Shown: positions 25,297 through 33,471 of the stretch, piece after piece
How the letters are laid out: the number at the start of each line of letters is the position of its first letter
How positions within the stretch are numbered: position 1 is the stretch's first letter
Assembly (NCBI RefSeq): GCF_900091575.1
Contig: NZ_FMCR01000009.1
Location: 124,001 to 188,000 of the forward strand
Reading direction: 5' to 3'
Origin: Micromonospora saelicesensis
GTDB taxonomy: Bacteria > Actinomycetota > Actinomycetes > Mycobacteriales > Micromonosporaceae
DNA length: 64,000 bases
Program-made: the position numbers and the translations under genes
Notes under the pieces: generated by a model
What the model was told of the DNA's origin: nothing
Database searches by the model: none
The model's input: only the letters and a program-made list of their open reading frames with translations

Positions 25297-25908
25297 TCAC
25301 CGGTCGCGCGGTGGTTCCGGCAGGTCCGCCAGGTAGGTCGGTCGGCGGGTCACCGCGTCGAGGACCTTGTCCACCACCCCGACCGCCGGCTCCACGATCC
25401 GGTTCCACGGAGGGGTGGCCGGCGTGCCCGGGTGCGGTCGGGTCGGCGCGGCCTCCTCGGCGATCTCCAACCGGTTGCCCAGCCGGATCAGCTCCTCCTC
25501 GGTCGCGACCGCGCGCAGTTCGGTGACCAGCGCACCCACCCCGTCGACATGTCGGCGGACCCGCTCGGCGACCTCGGTCAGCGCCTCGTCCGTCAGCCCC
25601 TTCAGGGCGCTCAGCAGGGCCGCGTCGGCGTTGATCTCCGCGTCCACCCGCTCGGTGGCCGTCGGCAGCGCCGCGCGGACCGCCGGCAGCAGGTACTGCT
25701 CCTCGGCGGACACGTGCCGCGACAGCGCGGCGGTGAGCACGGCCAACCCCTCCTGCGGCGTGGTGTCCGGGCCGGAGAGCTGGTCCAGCAGCGCCAACAG
25801 TTGCCGGTGCTCCCGGTCGACGATGTCGGCGATGCTGCGACCGGCGGGTCGGTAGCCCTCCTCGGATGCGGGCGCGGGCGGCAGCGGCGGCAGGGGAACA
25901 GCGGACAT
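25297..25908 (-). CDS. Hemerythrin-domain protein
   Basis: A 203-residue protein with a hemerythrin-like four-helix domain at about residues 25-145. Candidate di-iron ligands are the His of DREHRQLLALLDQL, the His and Glu of LSRHVSAEEQYLLPAV, and the His of RRHVDGVGALVTEL. The tail (PATPPWNRIVEPAVGVVDKVLDAV) is characteristic of an actinobacterial group. Such proteins sense or store oxygen or respond to oxidative stress. The start at 25908 follows GAGGAGGG. A stress-type promoter lies upstream. Confidence 0.85.
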   Translation of the reverse strand: MSAVPLPPLPPAPASEEGYRPAGRSIADIVDREHRQLLALLDQLSGPDTTPQEGLAVLTAALSRHVSAEEQYLLPAVRAALPTATERVDAEINADAALLSALKGLTDEALTEVAERVRRHVDGVGALVTELRAVATEEELIRLGNRLEIAEEAAPTRPHPGTPATPPWNRIVEPAVGVVDKVLDAVTRRPTYLADLPEPPRDR

Positions 25909-25966
25909 GGTGCCCTCCTCGACTGGCGGGCGGAAGCTCCGGCAGGACGTACGGTCGTGGGCGGCG

Positions 25967-25992
25967 GTACCCGAACGCGGCCAACGCGAAAC
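25967..25992 (-). promoter_or_regulatory. SigB/SigF-type promoter for the hemerythrin gene
   Basis: On the minus strand: GTTT (25992-25989), 16 bases, GGGTAC (25972-25967), about 58 bases before the ATG. It has the same spacing as the plus-strand examples. Confidence 0.6.
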
Positions 25993-26055
25993 CGGCCCGT
26001 CGATGCGTCCACCCGCGCCGGCCTGTCGAGCGGCCCGGGCTGGTATGAAGAGGCG

Positions 26056-27384
26056 ATGACGAGCGATGCCGCCTCCGCCCTGCCCGACCCCACCGCAGAG
26101 GTCGTGGACCTCTGCCGCGACCTGCTGCGCATCGACACCACCAACACCGGTGACAACGACACCAGCGTCGGCGAGCGCCGCGCGGCCGAGTACGTGGCGG
26201 AGAAGCTCGCCGAGGTAGGCGTGGAGTCCGTCCTGCACGAGTCCGCGCCGGGCCGGGCGAACGTGGTGGCCCGCATCCCGGGCACCGACCCGAGCCGGGG
26301 CGCGCTGCTGGTGCACGGCCACCTGGACGTGGTGCCCGCCGACGCCGACGAGTGGTCGGTGGGTCCGTTCTCCGGCGAGCTGCGCGACGGCTACCTCTGG
26401 GGCCGGGGCGCCATCGACATGAAGGACTTCGACGCGATGGTGCTCGCCGTGGTGCGGCACTGGCAGCGCACCGGCGTACGACCCCCGCGCGACATCGTGC
26501 TCGCGTACACCGCGGACGAGGAGGCGGGCAGCGACTACGGTGCGCGCTTCCTGGTGGACAACCACCGGGGCCTCTTCGACGGCTGCACCGAGGCGATCGG
26601 TGAGGTCGGCGGCTTCTCCTACTCGGTCAACGACAACCAGCGGCTCTACCTCATCGAGACCGCCGAGAAGGGCATCGACTGGCTGCGGCTGCACGCCAAG
26701 GGCCGCCCCGGGCACGGCTCGATGATGCACGACGACAACGCCGTCACCGCGCTCGCCGAGGCCGTCGCCCGGATCGGCCGGCACCGCTTCCCGGTGGTGG
26801 TCACCGACACCGTGCGGGCCTTCCTGACCGAGGTCTCCGACCTGCTCGGCATCGAGTTGGACCCGGACGACCCGGAGACGGCCATCGCGAAGCTCGGCCC
26901 CATCGCCAACATCATCGGCGCGACCATCCGTAACACCGCCAACCCGACCCGGTTGAGCGCCGGCTACAAGGACAACGTCATCCCCGGCCGGGCCACCGCC
27001 ACCATCGACTGCCGCAGCCTGCCCGGGCAGTCCGAGCTGCTGGAGCGGCAGCTGCGCGAGCTGGTCGGCCCGGACATCGCGATCGAGTACGTCCAGCGGC
27101 AGCCGGCGCTGGAGACCACCTTCGACGGTGACCTGGTCGAGGCCATGTCGGCGGCCCTGCGCGCGGAGGACCCGGGGGCGCGGCCCGTTCCGTACATGCT
27201 CTCCGGGGGCACCGACGCCAAGGCGTTCTCGCAGCTCGGCATCCGCTGCTTCGGGTTCGCCCCGCTGCGGCTGCCCGCCGACCTGAACTTCTCGGCGTTG
27301 TTCCACGGCATCGACGAGCGCGTTCCGGTGGACGGACTACAGTTCGGCGTGCGGGTTCTCGACCGGTTCCTCCGCACCTGCTAG
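26056..27384 (+). CDS. M20 family metallopeptidase
   Basis: A 442-residue M20 peptidase of the ArgE/DapE/ACY1 group. The metal site is visible: LVHGHLDVVPAD (His and Asp), WGRGAIDMKDFDAMVL, the general-base pair in YTADEEAGSDYG, and the late His in LFHGIDERVPVDGL. A dimerisation domain lies at about 200-330 (GHGSMMHDDNAVTALAEAV). Relatives hydrolyse amide bonds of small peptides or acylated amino acids; the substrate is not predictable. The start at 26056 gives the family-like opening. Confidence 0.85.
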   Translation: MTSDAASALPDPTAEVVDLCRDLLRIDTTNTGDNDTSVGERRAAEYVAEKLAEVGVESVLHESAPGRANVVARIPGTDPSRGALLVHGHLDVVPADADEWSVGPFSGELRDGYLWGRGAIDMKDFDAMVLAVVRHWQRTGVRPPRDIVLAYTADEEAGSDYGARFLVDNHRGLFDGCTEAIGEVGGFSYSVNDNQRLYLIETAEKGIDWLRLHAKGRPGHGSMMHDDNAVTALAEAVARIGRHRFPVVVTDTVRAFLTEVSDLLGIELDPDDPETAIAKLGPIANIIGATIRNTANPTRLSAGYKDNVIPGRATATIDCRSLPGQSELLERQLRELVGPDIAIEYVQRQPALETTFDGDLVEAMSAALRAEDPGARPVPYMLSGGTDAKAFSQLGIRCFGFAPLRLPADLNFSALFHGIDERVPVDGLQFGVRVLDRFLRTC

Positions 27385-27443
27385 TCGTGTCCGGCGGTTT
27401 GCCGCCGGCGCGCAACCTCCCCATCGTGAAGGGACTGCCCCAC

Positions 27444-28106
27444 ATGACCGACCAGCATGGTGAGCTGGACGCCGCTCTCGAGCGGGTGATCGAAGCGGCC
27501 CGCCACCACCTGGCCGCCGTACGCGCCGCGCAGGGCCGCGTCGACGACGACGACGTCTGGCAGGCGTACGTGGCGTTGAACAACGCCTCCTTCGCGTACG
27601 ACGAGCGACTGCTCGACGCCTTCGGCGAGGTGACGCCGTGGGATGTCGACTCGATCGACCCGGACGAGGCCGACGAGCGTTTCGGCGGCGGCGAGGGTGC
27701 CGAGGCCAGCGACCCGCACCCCCGGGTGATCTCGGTGCGTCAGCGTCGTGACTACCGGGTGCCGAGCGTCGCCGCGCTGCTGCGGGTGGCCGAGGCGGCC
27801 CGCCGCGAGGGCACCCCGGAGGACGACGAGCCGGCGCCGGTGGAGGGCGTCGGCGAGGCGGTGCTGGAGCTGCTGCAGAGCGGTGACGGCTCGCTCGGCG
27901 CGTTGGACGTCCCCGAGTTGGAGCCGCTCGACGGGGTGGTCATGGTCAGCGAGGTGGGCACGCCGGTCGATCTGGAGTCGTTCGACGACGACGATGCCGT
28001 CGGCCCGTTCCAGCCGGCTGCCGACGACCGGCTGGTCGGTCGGCTCGACGAGCACCCGTTCCTGGAGCTCGACGACGACCACGACCACGCCGGGCACCAG
28101 CACTAG
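27444..28106 (+). CDS. Acidic hypothetical protein with His-rich C-terminus
   Basis: A 220-residue acidic protein with no recognised domain. The first 60 residues are helical (ELDAALERVIEAARHHLAAVRAAQGRVDDDDVWQAY); the rest is rich in Asp, Glu, Pro and Val. It ends in LELDDDHDHAGHQH, which could bind metal ions. An in-frame start 57 bases upstream is less likely. It follows the M20 peptidase by 59 bases. Conserved relatives seem confined to actinobacteria (recollection, not checked). Confidence 0.65.
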   Translation: MTDQHGELDAALERVIEAARHHLAAVRAAQGRVDDDDVWQAYVALNNASFAYDERLLDAFGEVTPWDVDSIDPDEADERFGGGEGAEASDPHPRVISVRQRRDYRVPSVAALLRVAEAARREGTPEDDEPAPVEGVGEAVLELLQSGDGSLGALDVPELEPLDGVVMVSEVGTPVDLESFDDDDAVGPFQPAADDRLVGRLDEHPFLELDDDHDHAGHQH

Positions 28107-28110
28107 GCCG

Positions 28111-28148
28111 GGTGCCGCCCGGGGCCGACTCCGGCCTCGGGCGGCACC
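28111..28148. terminator. Hairpin between convergent genes
   Basis: GGTGCCGCCCG (28111-28121) pairs perfectly with its complement (28138-28148); an inner GGCC/GGCC stem extends it. Confidence 0.7.
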
Positions 28149-28157
28149 GCCCGGTCG

Positions 28158-28349
28158 TCAGTACGACAGACCCGGCTGCGGCTGGTTGACCCGCCGACGA
28201 CGCAGCACCACCTGCCGCGTGCCGTCCCGGTACAGCCGCACCCGGGCCAACTCCCATCCGGAGAACTCCGCCTGGATCGCCAACTGCGCCGCGGCGGTCA
28301 ACCGGTCGACGTTCGGCGGCAGCCGCAGTGGCGCGTACTCGTAGTCCAT
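28158..28349 (-). CDS. DUF5703 family small protein
   Basis: A 63-residue protein conserved in actinobacteria (DUF5703). It opens MDYEYAPLRLPPNVDRLTAAA, then FSGWELARVRLYRDGTRQVVLRRRR. It is basic at the C-terminus. The function is unknown. Copy 3 of the GATCTTGC palindrome lies just upstream. Confidence 0.75.
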   Translation of the reverse strand: MDYEYAPLRLPPNVDRLTAAAQLAIQAEFSGWELARVRLYRDGTRQVVLRRRRVNQPQPGLSY

Positions 28350-28465
28350 GCCCTCCATGCTGCCCAGCCCAGCGGCCGTTCGCCACCCCCTCCGGAGTGA
28401 CCAACGACGCCACCGTGGGCGGTTCGTGCCGCCCCGTCCCTCCGTACCGCCCCGCGTCCCCGTCG

Positions 28466-28540
28466 CGCCGATCTTGCAGTTTCTGTCGCCGAGATGAGTG
28501 GAAAGCTCCCTATGTCGCGACAGCAACTGCAAGATCGCGG
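28466..28540. repeat. Intergenic palindrome, copy 3 of the GATCTTGC family
   Basis: The core runs from GATCTTGC at 28470 to GCAAGATC ending at 28536, 67 bp. The arms extend to about 24 bases with few mismatches (they include GTCGC / GCGAC). The interior differs from the other copies. Confidence 0.75.
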
Positions 28541-28573
28541 GAGAGGGGGCGTCGTCGCGGCTGGGCAGGGGTG

Positions 28574-29458
28574 TCAGGCTGTCGGGACGTTCGCCGTCAG
28601 CAGGGCGGCGAGGGCCGGGGCGGCCAGGGCGAGCGCCCGGTGGCTGCCCGGGTCGACCGCCAGCCCCCAGGACGGGTCCGGCCAGTCCTCGAACAGTTCG
28701 GCGCAGGGCAGCGCGACGAACGGCACCCCGTCCCCGGTGAACGCGGCGAGCGCCCCCGGCGAGGTGAAGACCGGCAGCAGCGGCGCGCCGGTCGCGTCGC
28801 CGACCACCGTCCACGGGAAGTCGGCGTCCGGCGTCGGTTCCCCGGCGAGGGGAACGCACACCGTGGCGCCGGCCAGCGCTCCGAGGTAGCCGGGCAGGTC
28901 GCGCCGACCGACGGCCGCGGCGAGTTGCGCCACCACCGCCGGCTCCGCCTCGACGGGTGCCGCCCCGGCCGGAGCTGCCCCGGCCGGAGCCGCCTCGACC
29001 TGGGTCGCCTCGATGGGCGCCGGCCGGTCGATCGATAGCACCCCCGGGCCGGGGCGCGCGGCCGGCGACACCCCCGGGCCAGGGGGCGCGGCCAGCGACG
29101 CCGCTGGGCCGGGGCGCGCGGCCGGCGGCAGCGCCCGGCAGGAGAGCGTGCCGGGTTCGTCGGTCAACACCTCGGCGGCGGTACGGGTCACGAACACACT
29201 GAGCCGCTCCACCTGCTCCGGAGTGCGCGCCGCCTCGTACCACCAGCCCTCGTCGCCGGTCGGGCGGTGCCAGCCGAGCGCGGCCAGGCGTGCCTCGTCG
29301 TGGCCGGGGCAGATCACCCTCACCACCTGGCGGCGCACCAGCAGCCGGATCCCGCGCGGACCGGCGGAGAGCTCCAGGTCGGTGTCCCGGTCGCAGCGGG
29401 CGACGGTGTCCCGCAGCCGAGCGGCGATCTCCGGCCAGGTCGGCGACGGCGACGTCAC
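28574..29458 (-). CDS. Two-domain SseB-like protein (type VII context)
   Basis: A 294-residue protein. Residues 1-110 form an alpha/beta domain (WPEIAARLRDTVARCDRDTDLEL, WHRPTGDEGWWYEAARTPEQVERLSVFV) of the kind seen in chaperone-like proteins of actinobacterial secretion or toxin loci. A Pro/Ala-rich linker with repeated PAARPGPG units follows (about 110-175). The C-terminal part (about 180-290) resembles the SseB N-terminal domain (VCVPLAGEP, LLPVFTSPGALAAF, FVALPCAELFEDWPDPSWGLAVDPG). The GTG start overlaps the stop of the YbaB-like gene (GTGA). Its role is inferred from context only. Confidence 0.65.
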   Translation of the reverse strand: MTSPSPTWPEIAARLRDTVARCDRDTDLELSAGPRGIRLLVRRQVVRVICPGHDEARLAALGWHRPTGDEGWWYEAARTPEQVERLSVFVTRTAAEVLTDEPGTLSCRALPPAARPGPAASLAAPPGPGVSPAARPGPGVLSIDRPAPIEATQVEAAPAGAAPAGAAPVEAEPAVVAQLAAAVGRRDLPGYLGALAGATVCVPLAGEPTPDADFPWTVVGDATGAPLLPVFTSPGALAAFTGDGVPFVALPCAELFEDWPDPSWGLAVDPGSHRALALAAPALAALLTANVPTA

Positions 29459-29874
29459 GCCGGTGCGCCCGGCAGGCGGTCGTCCAGCCGCCCGAGCCGG
29501 GCCACGGTCTCCTCCAGCCGGCCCAGCGCCGAGAAGTCCCCCGGAGTGCCGAACAGGTCGCCGAGCCCCGCGCCGAGCGCGACGTCCAACCCCTCGGTGT
29601 GCTCGTCGACGTGCCCGGAGGCGACCTCACGAGCCCGCCGGTACGCGTCGAGCACCAGCTCGGCCACCCCCTCCGTGCCGGCGCGCAGGGCGGCGGGCGC
29701 GAGGGTGAGGCCGGTCAGCGCGCCGGTGGCGTCGACCGTCGCGGAGACCAGCCCGCTCTCGTCGACAGCGGTGCCGGACAGCTCGGCCAGGTCGTCGCGG
29801 AGGCCCGCGAACCGGCGTTCGATGTCGGCGATCCGCCCGGCGAGCGCGTCGAACGCGGACGTCGGGTCCGTCAT
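29455..29874 (-). CDS. YbaB/EbfC-like protein
   Basis: A 139-residue protein of the YbaB/EbfC fold: a long N-terminal helix (AFDALAGRIADIERRFAGLRDDLAEL), the central strand pair (GLVSATVDATGALTGLTLAPAAL) and a C-terminal helix (GVAELVLDAYRRAREVA). YbaB proteins bind DNA as nucleoid-associated dimers, but YbaB-like proteins are also frequent partners in actinobacterial WXG100/ESX loci. It is coupled to the SseB-like gene and diverges from the WXG100-like genes. Confidence 0.75.
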   Translation of the reverse strand: MTDPTSAFDALAGRIADIERRFAGLRDDLAELSGTAVDESGLVSATVDATGALTGLTLAPAALRAGTEGVAELVLDAYRRAREVASGHVDEHTEGLDVALGAGLGDLFGTPGDFSALGRLEETVARLGRLDDRLPGAPA

Positions 29875-29966
29875 GAGATTCCTCCCCGTGGATCGTGCGA
29901 CCGGGTGGTGCCCGGCGGCCGGGAGATCGTATCGTCGGTGCGCTCGACTCATGGGGGAGGAACGGC

Positions 29967-30299
29967 ATGCCGCCGGATATCGATGTCGACGTGCAGGCGG
30001 TCCGTCGACTGGAGACAGCCGCCAAGCAGGTCGCCAGCTCGCTGGCCGCGCTGGAACGGCAGATCGTCTCGGCCGGCGACGTGCCGTCGGACGCCTTCGG
30101 CCACCTGCCGTTCGCCAGCGACATGCTTCGCGACAAGTACGCCGAGCAGGTCACCGGCGGCAAGGAGTTGTTCGCCGCCGCGAACGCCGCCTTCGGCCGG
30201 GTTGCCACGGCGCTGGCCGGCACGGTCGAGGCGTACGAGCACAACGAACGGGACCTCGACGCCGGGTTCAAGGCCATCCAGTCGGGGCTGCCCGGATGA
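29967..30299 (+). CDS. WXG100/EspC-like helical protein
   Basis: A 110-residue helical-hairpin protein. Helix 1 is VDVQAVRRLETAAKQVASSLAALERQIVSAG, and helix 2 (about 60-100) ends in EHNERDLDAGFKAIQSGL. This is the size and layout of type VII secretion-associated proteins of the EspC/DUF2580 type, without a clear WXG motif. The ATG follows GGGGGAGG. The stop overlaps the next start (ATGA). Confidence 0.7.
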   Translation: MPPDIDVDVQAVRRLETAAKQVASSLAALERQIVSAGDVPSDAFGHLPFASDMLRDKYAEQVTGGKELFAAANAAFGRVATALAGTVEAYEHNERDLDAGFKAIQSGLPG

Positions 30300-31357
30300 G
30301 CGGCCCGGCCGGCAGCGCCGTCCAACTGTGGAACGGCCTGGACAGCGCCCTCTCCGGGGTGCAGGACGCCGTCGACAGTGTCTGCCGGACCCTGGCCTGG
30401 CCACTGATCCAGCTCGTCGACCTGGTCGACGGCGAGCCCGCCGTGCTGCGCGCGAAGGCCGCCGAGTGGGACGCGTTGGCCGCGCAGGTGCGCGAGCTGG
30501 CCCAGGGGCATCGCGGCACCCGGGAGTCCGCGCAGGCGGGCTGGCGCTCACCGTCCGGTGTGGCGTACGGCCAGCGGTTGGCCGAGGTGGAGCAGCAGCT
30601 CCTCGACGTCGCCGACCAGTTCGCCGCGACAGCGGAATACCTGCGCAGTGTCGCTGACGGCCTGCAGACCGTGCACGACGTGCTCGTGGACCTCTGCGTG
30701 GAGTTCGTGAACTTCCTCCTGGTGACGCTGGTGACGGCGTTGCTGATGGCGCCGGTGACCATGGGGGCGTCCTGGGCGGTCGGCGTGGGCGTGACAGTGA
30801 CCAGGGCCCTGGTCGTGGTCACCCGGATGCTGAAGGTCATCCGGCCGCTGGCGGTGCACCTGCAGAAGGTCATCCGCCTGCTCCAGCGGGTCATGCTGTA
30901 CCTGCGCAAGCTGCAGGCGCACCTCGACAAGCTGGTCAAGATGCAGGACAAGCTGCGTACCGGCAAGAAGTACGCCGACAAGCGGCACGCCGCCGGTAAG
31001 GCCGACAAGTGGTTCCACAAGATCTTCGACCCCACGAAGGGCACCTACAAGCTGGGCAAGTCCGGTTCCCCGTTCGACATGGGCGTCCTCGACCGGGCCG
31101 CCGCGCTGCGGGCGCACGGGGTCGCCGACGGGGCCCGGGTGATCGCCCGGGACTGGGCGACGAACCTGCCGTGGAACGTGCCGAACTCGGTCGTGCACGG
31201 TGTCACCTGGGGGACTGTCGCGTTGACCAGCGGGCTCTCCGTTCCCGGAAGCGAACAGGTCGGCGACCAGATCGACCAGGCGGTGCAGGGCGGCGCGGAC
31301 TGGATCGACCAGAATGTCTTCGGGCAGCCGCCGGCGGGTCAGCCGGCGGGCCGTTAG
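30296..31357 (+). CDS. WXG100-type protein with central membrane region
   Basis: A 353-residue protein. Residues about 50-130 are a WXG100-type helical hairpin with WRS at 83-85 in the turn. Hydrophobic segments at about 138-178 follow (FLLVTLVTALLMAPVTMG, VGVGVTVTRALVVVTRML), then a basic helical stretch (LHKVI..., LQRVMLYLRKLQAHLDKLVKMQDKL) and a C-terminal part of no known family. The layout of WXG domain, membrane segment and variable tail is seen in polymorphic toxins and type VII substrates. No toxin domain could be identified. Confidence 0.7.
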   Translation: MSGPAGSAVQLWNGLDSALSGVQDAVDSVCRTLAWPLIQLVDLVDGEPAVLRAKAAEWDALAAQVRELAQGHRGTRESAQAGWRSPSGVAYGQRLAEVEQQLLDVADQFAATAEYLRSVADGLQTVHDVLVDLCVEFVNFLLVTLVTALLMAPVTMGASWAVGVGVTVTRALVVVTRMLKVIRPLAVHLQKVIRLLQRVMLYLRKLQAHLDKLVKMQDKLRTGKKYADKRHAAGKADKWFHKIFDPTKGTYKLGKSGSPFDMGVLDRAAALRAHGVADGARVIARDWATNLPWNVPNSVVHGVTWGTVALTSGLSVPGSEQVGDQIDQAVQGGADWIDQNVFGQPPAGQPAGR

Positions 31358-31370
31358 GAAGGAACGCGTG

Positions 31371-32276
31371 ATGTCAGGGGAGCGAGGCCGGCTCGGTCGG
31401 TTCACCGACGCGGTGCTCGGCGGCGCGCGGGCCGCCCGGGACAAGGCCCGCGAGCTGCGCGACGAGTTCCGCACCAGCGACGAACCCGAACGTGCCCTCG
31501 TCGCGCCGCTGCTGCCCGGGCAGGAGCTGCGCTATGTGGGGCTCGGCCCGGTCCGCGTCCCGCAGACCCACAAGGCCGGTCGGCAGCTCGCCGATGTGAT
31601 GGCCGACGAGTTTGTCGACTCGCTCGACCCGAAGGTGCTGTTCGGGCTGCTCAACATCGTCAACCCGGTGGTCTGGGTGGACGCGGTGCTGACGCCGGTC
31701 CGGCTGGCCGCGGGCGTACTGCTGCTGCCCGGCAAGGCCGGTGCCATCGCCGCCGGTGTGCCGGAGGCGGCCGAACCGGAGCCGGCCCCACCACACCAGC
31801 GGGTGCAGCGGGATCCCATCCCGCTCACCGAGGAACAGGAGGCGTTCCGCGCCCTGTTCCGGCTCAGCCTGTACCGCCCGCTGGCCGAACAGCTCGCCGA
31901 GATCGCCTATCGTCGCCGGTTCGTCTTCAGCGGCGACCTCGCTACCCTCGCTGGCAGCCTGCTGCTCTTCCTGGAGCGTTACAGCGGCACCCCGCTGGCG
32001 GTGACCGACACCCACCTGCACCTGCTGCGGATGGGTCCCCGCCCGGACGCCGACCGGCCCGACCGACGGCAACCGCGGGTGCTGTGGAGTGTGCGGCGCG
32101 ACCGGGTGGCCCGGGTCGACTCGGAGCGCGGCGCGACCGGGCTCGTGCAGCTGACGTCCACGATCGTCTTCGACGACGGCTCGTGGATCCGGCTCACCCA
32201 GCCCGCGCTCCGCGACGACCAGTCGCGCTTCCTGACCGCGATCCACGACCTCCCTGGCGAGCGCCCAACACCGTGA
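31371..32276 (+). CDS. Hypothetical protein with hydrophobic centre and PH-like C-terminal domain
   Basis: A 301-residue protein with no recognised family. The N-terminus is basic and helical (VLGGARAARDKARELRDEF). The centre has hydrophobic stretches (VVWVDAVLTPVRLAAGVLLL). The C-terminal 90 residues (TPLAVTDTHLHLLRMG, VLWSVRRDRVARVDSE, LVQLTSTIVFDDGSWIRLTQP) form beta strands resembling a PH-like domain. It begins 14 bases after the WXG100-type gene with an AGGAAGGA site, so it belongs to the same operon and may handle or neutralise that product (inference). Confidence 0.65.
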   Translation: MSGERGRLGRFTDAVLGGARAARDKARELRDEFRTSDEPERALVAPLLPGQELRYVGLGPVRVPQTHKAGRQLADVMADEFVDSLDPKVLFGLLNIVNPVVWVDAVLTPVRLAAGVLLLPGKAGAIAAGVPEAAEPEPAPPHQRVQRDPIPLTEEQEAFRALFRLSLYRPLAEQLAEIAYRRRFVFSGDLATLAGSLLLFLERYSGTPLAVTDTHLHLLRMGPRPDADRPDRRQPRVLWSVRRDRVARVDSERGATGLVQLTSTIVFDDGSWIRLTQPALRDDQSRFLTAIHDLPGERPTP

Positions 32277-32313
32277 TCCGGCGCGCGGGGCCAGCCGTGA
32301 TCCGGCCGGCCGG

Positions 32314-33285
32314 TCAGCCGTCGCGTTCGGGGTAGCCGACCGGTACTGCGGAGACGTCGTCCAGCGCGGTGGTGATCTCCTCGGGCAGGGTGATCCGTTC
32401 CACTGCGAGCGCGCCGAGGAGCTGCCCGACCGTGCGCGCGCCGAGGATCGGCGCGGTCACGCCGGGACGGTCCCGGATCCACGCCAACGCCACCTCCAAC
32501 GGCGACACCCCCAGCCCACCGGCCGCGGTGGCCACCGCCTCCACGATGCTGGAGCAGCGCGGCTCCAGGTAGGTCGAGACGAACCGCTCGAAGTGCGGCG
32601 ACGCGGCCCGGGAGTCGGCCGGGCGGCCGTGCCGGTACTTGCCGGTGAGCACGCCCCGGCCCAGCGGCGACCAGGGCAGCACGCCGAGGCCGAGCGCGTC
32701 GCACGCGGGCAGCACCTCCCGCTCCACGCCCCGCTCCAGCAGCGAATACTCCACCTGGGACGCGACCACCGGCGCCCGCCCCGGCCAGGCGGTCTGCCAG
32801 GCGGCGGCCCGTGCGGTCTGCCAGCCGGAGAAGTTCGACACCCCGACGTAGCGGACCTTGCCGCTGGCCACCGCGTGGTCCAGGGCGGCCAGCGTCTCCT
32901 CCAGCGGGGTGTCCGGGTCGTACCCGTGCACCTGGAACAGGTCGACGTGGTCGGTGCCGAGCCGGCGCAGCGACGCGTCCAACGTGCGCAGCAGGTGCCC
33001 CCGGGAGCCGTCCCGACGTCGGCCACTGCCGGGGCGCAACCCGGCCTTGGTGGCGATGAGCAGGTCCTCACGGGGGACGAGGGAGCCCAGCAGCGAGCCG
33101 ATCACCGACTCGGCGTCGCCGTCGCCGTACACGTCGGCGGTGTCGATCAGGTTGCCGCCCGCGTCGAGGTAACTCTTCAGCTGAGCGGCCGCATCGTCGG
33201 CGTCGGTGTCCCGGCCCCAGGTCATGGTGCCGAGCGCGAGCCGCGAAACCGCCAGCCCGCTTCGGCCGAGCGGTCGCTGTTGCAT
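32314..33285 (-). CDS. Aldo/keto reductase
   Basis: A 323-residue NADPH-dependent aldo/keto reductase of the bacterial oxidoreductase group. The catalytic tetrad is visible: Asp and Tyr in NLIDTADVYGDGDAE, Lys in LLIATKAGL, and His in DLFQVHGYDPDTP. The C-terminal IRDRPGVTAPILGARTVGQL is the NADP-binding region. The substrate is unknown. The gene is probably leaderless. Confidence 0.9.
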   Translation of the reverse strand: MQQRPLGRSGLAVSRLALGTMTWGRDTDADDAAAQLKSYLDAGGNLIDTADVYGDGDAESVIGSLLGSLVPREDLLIATKAGLRPGSGRRRDGSRGHLLRTLDASLRRLGTDHVDLFQVHGYDPDTPLEETLAALDHAVASGKVRYVGVSNFSGWQTARAAAWQTAWPGRAPVVASQVEYSLLERGVEREVLPACDALGLGVLPWSPLGRGVLTGKYRHGRPADSRAASPHFERFVSTYLEPRCSSIVEAVATAAGGLGVSPLEVALAWIRDRPGVTAPILGARTVGQLLGALAVERITLPEEITTALDDVSAVPVGYPERDG

Positions 33286-33291
33286 GGGTGA

Positions 33292-33297
33292 ACCTTA
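33292..33297 (-). promoter_or_regulatory. -10 box of the leaderless aldo/keto reductase promoter
   Basis: TAAGGT on the minus strand, 6 bases before the ATG at 33285. Confidence 0.5.
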
Positions 33298-33471
33298 TTT
33301 CGAACCTGCCGCCACCGATATCCTCGCTCCCGTATCTCTGCCGGTTCTGCCGGTTCCGCCGCCCCGGGCTGCCCCGATGGAGGGGGGATCAAAGGGGTCG
33401 AGCCGGTGATCGAGTCCGTTATCGGCATTGCGTAACCTGGGGCGACCTGTGCCACGGATGGGGGAGGACCA

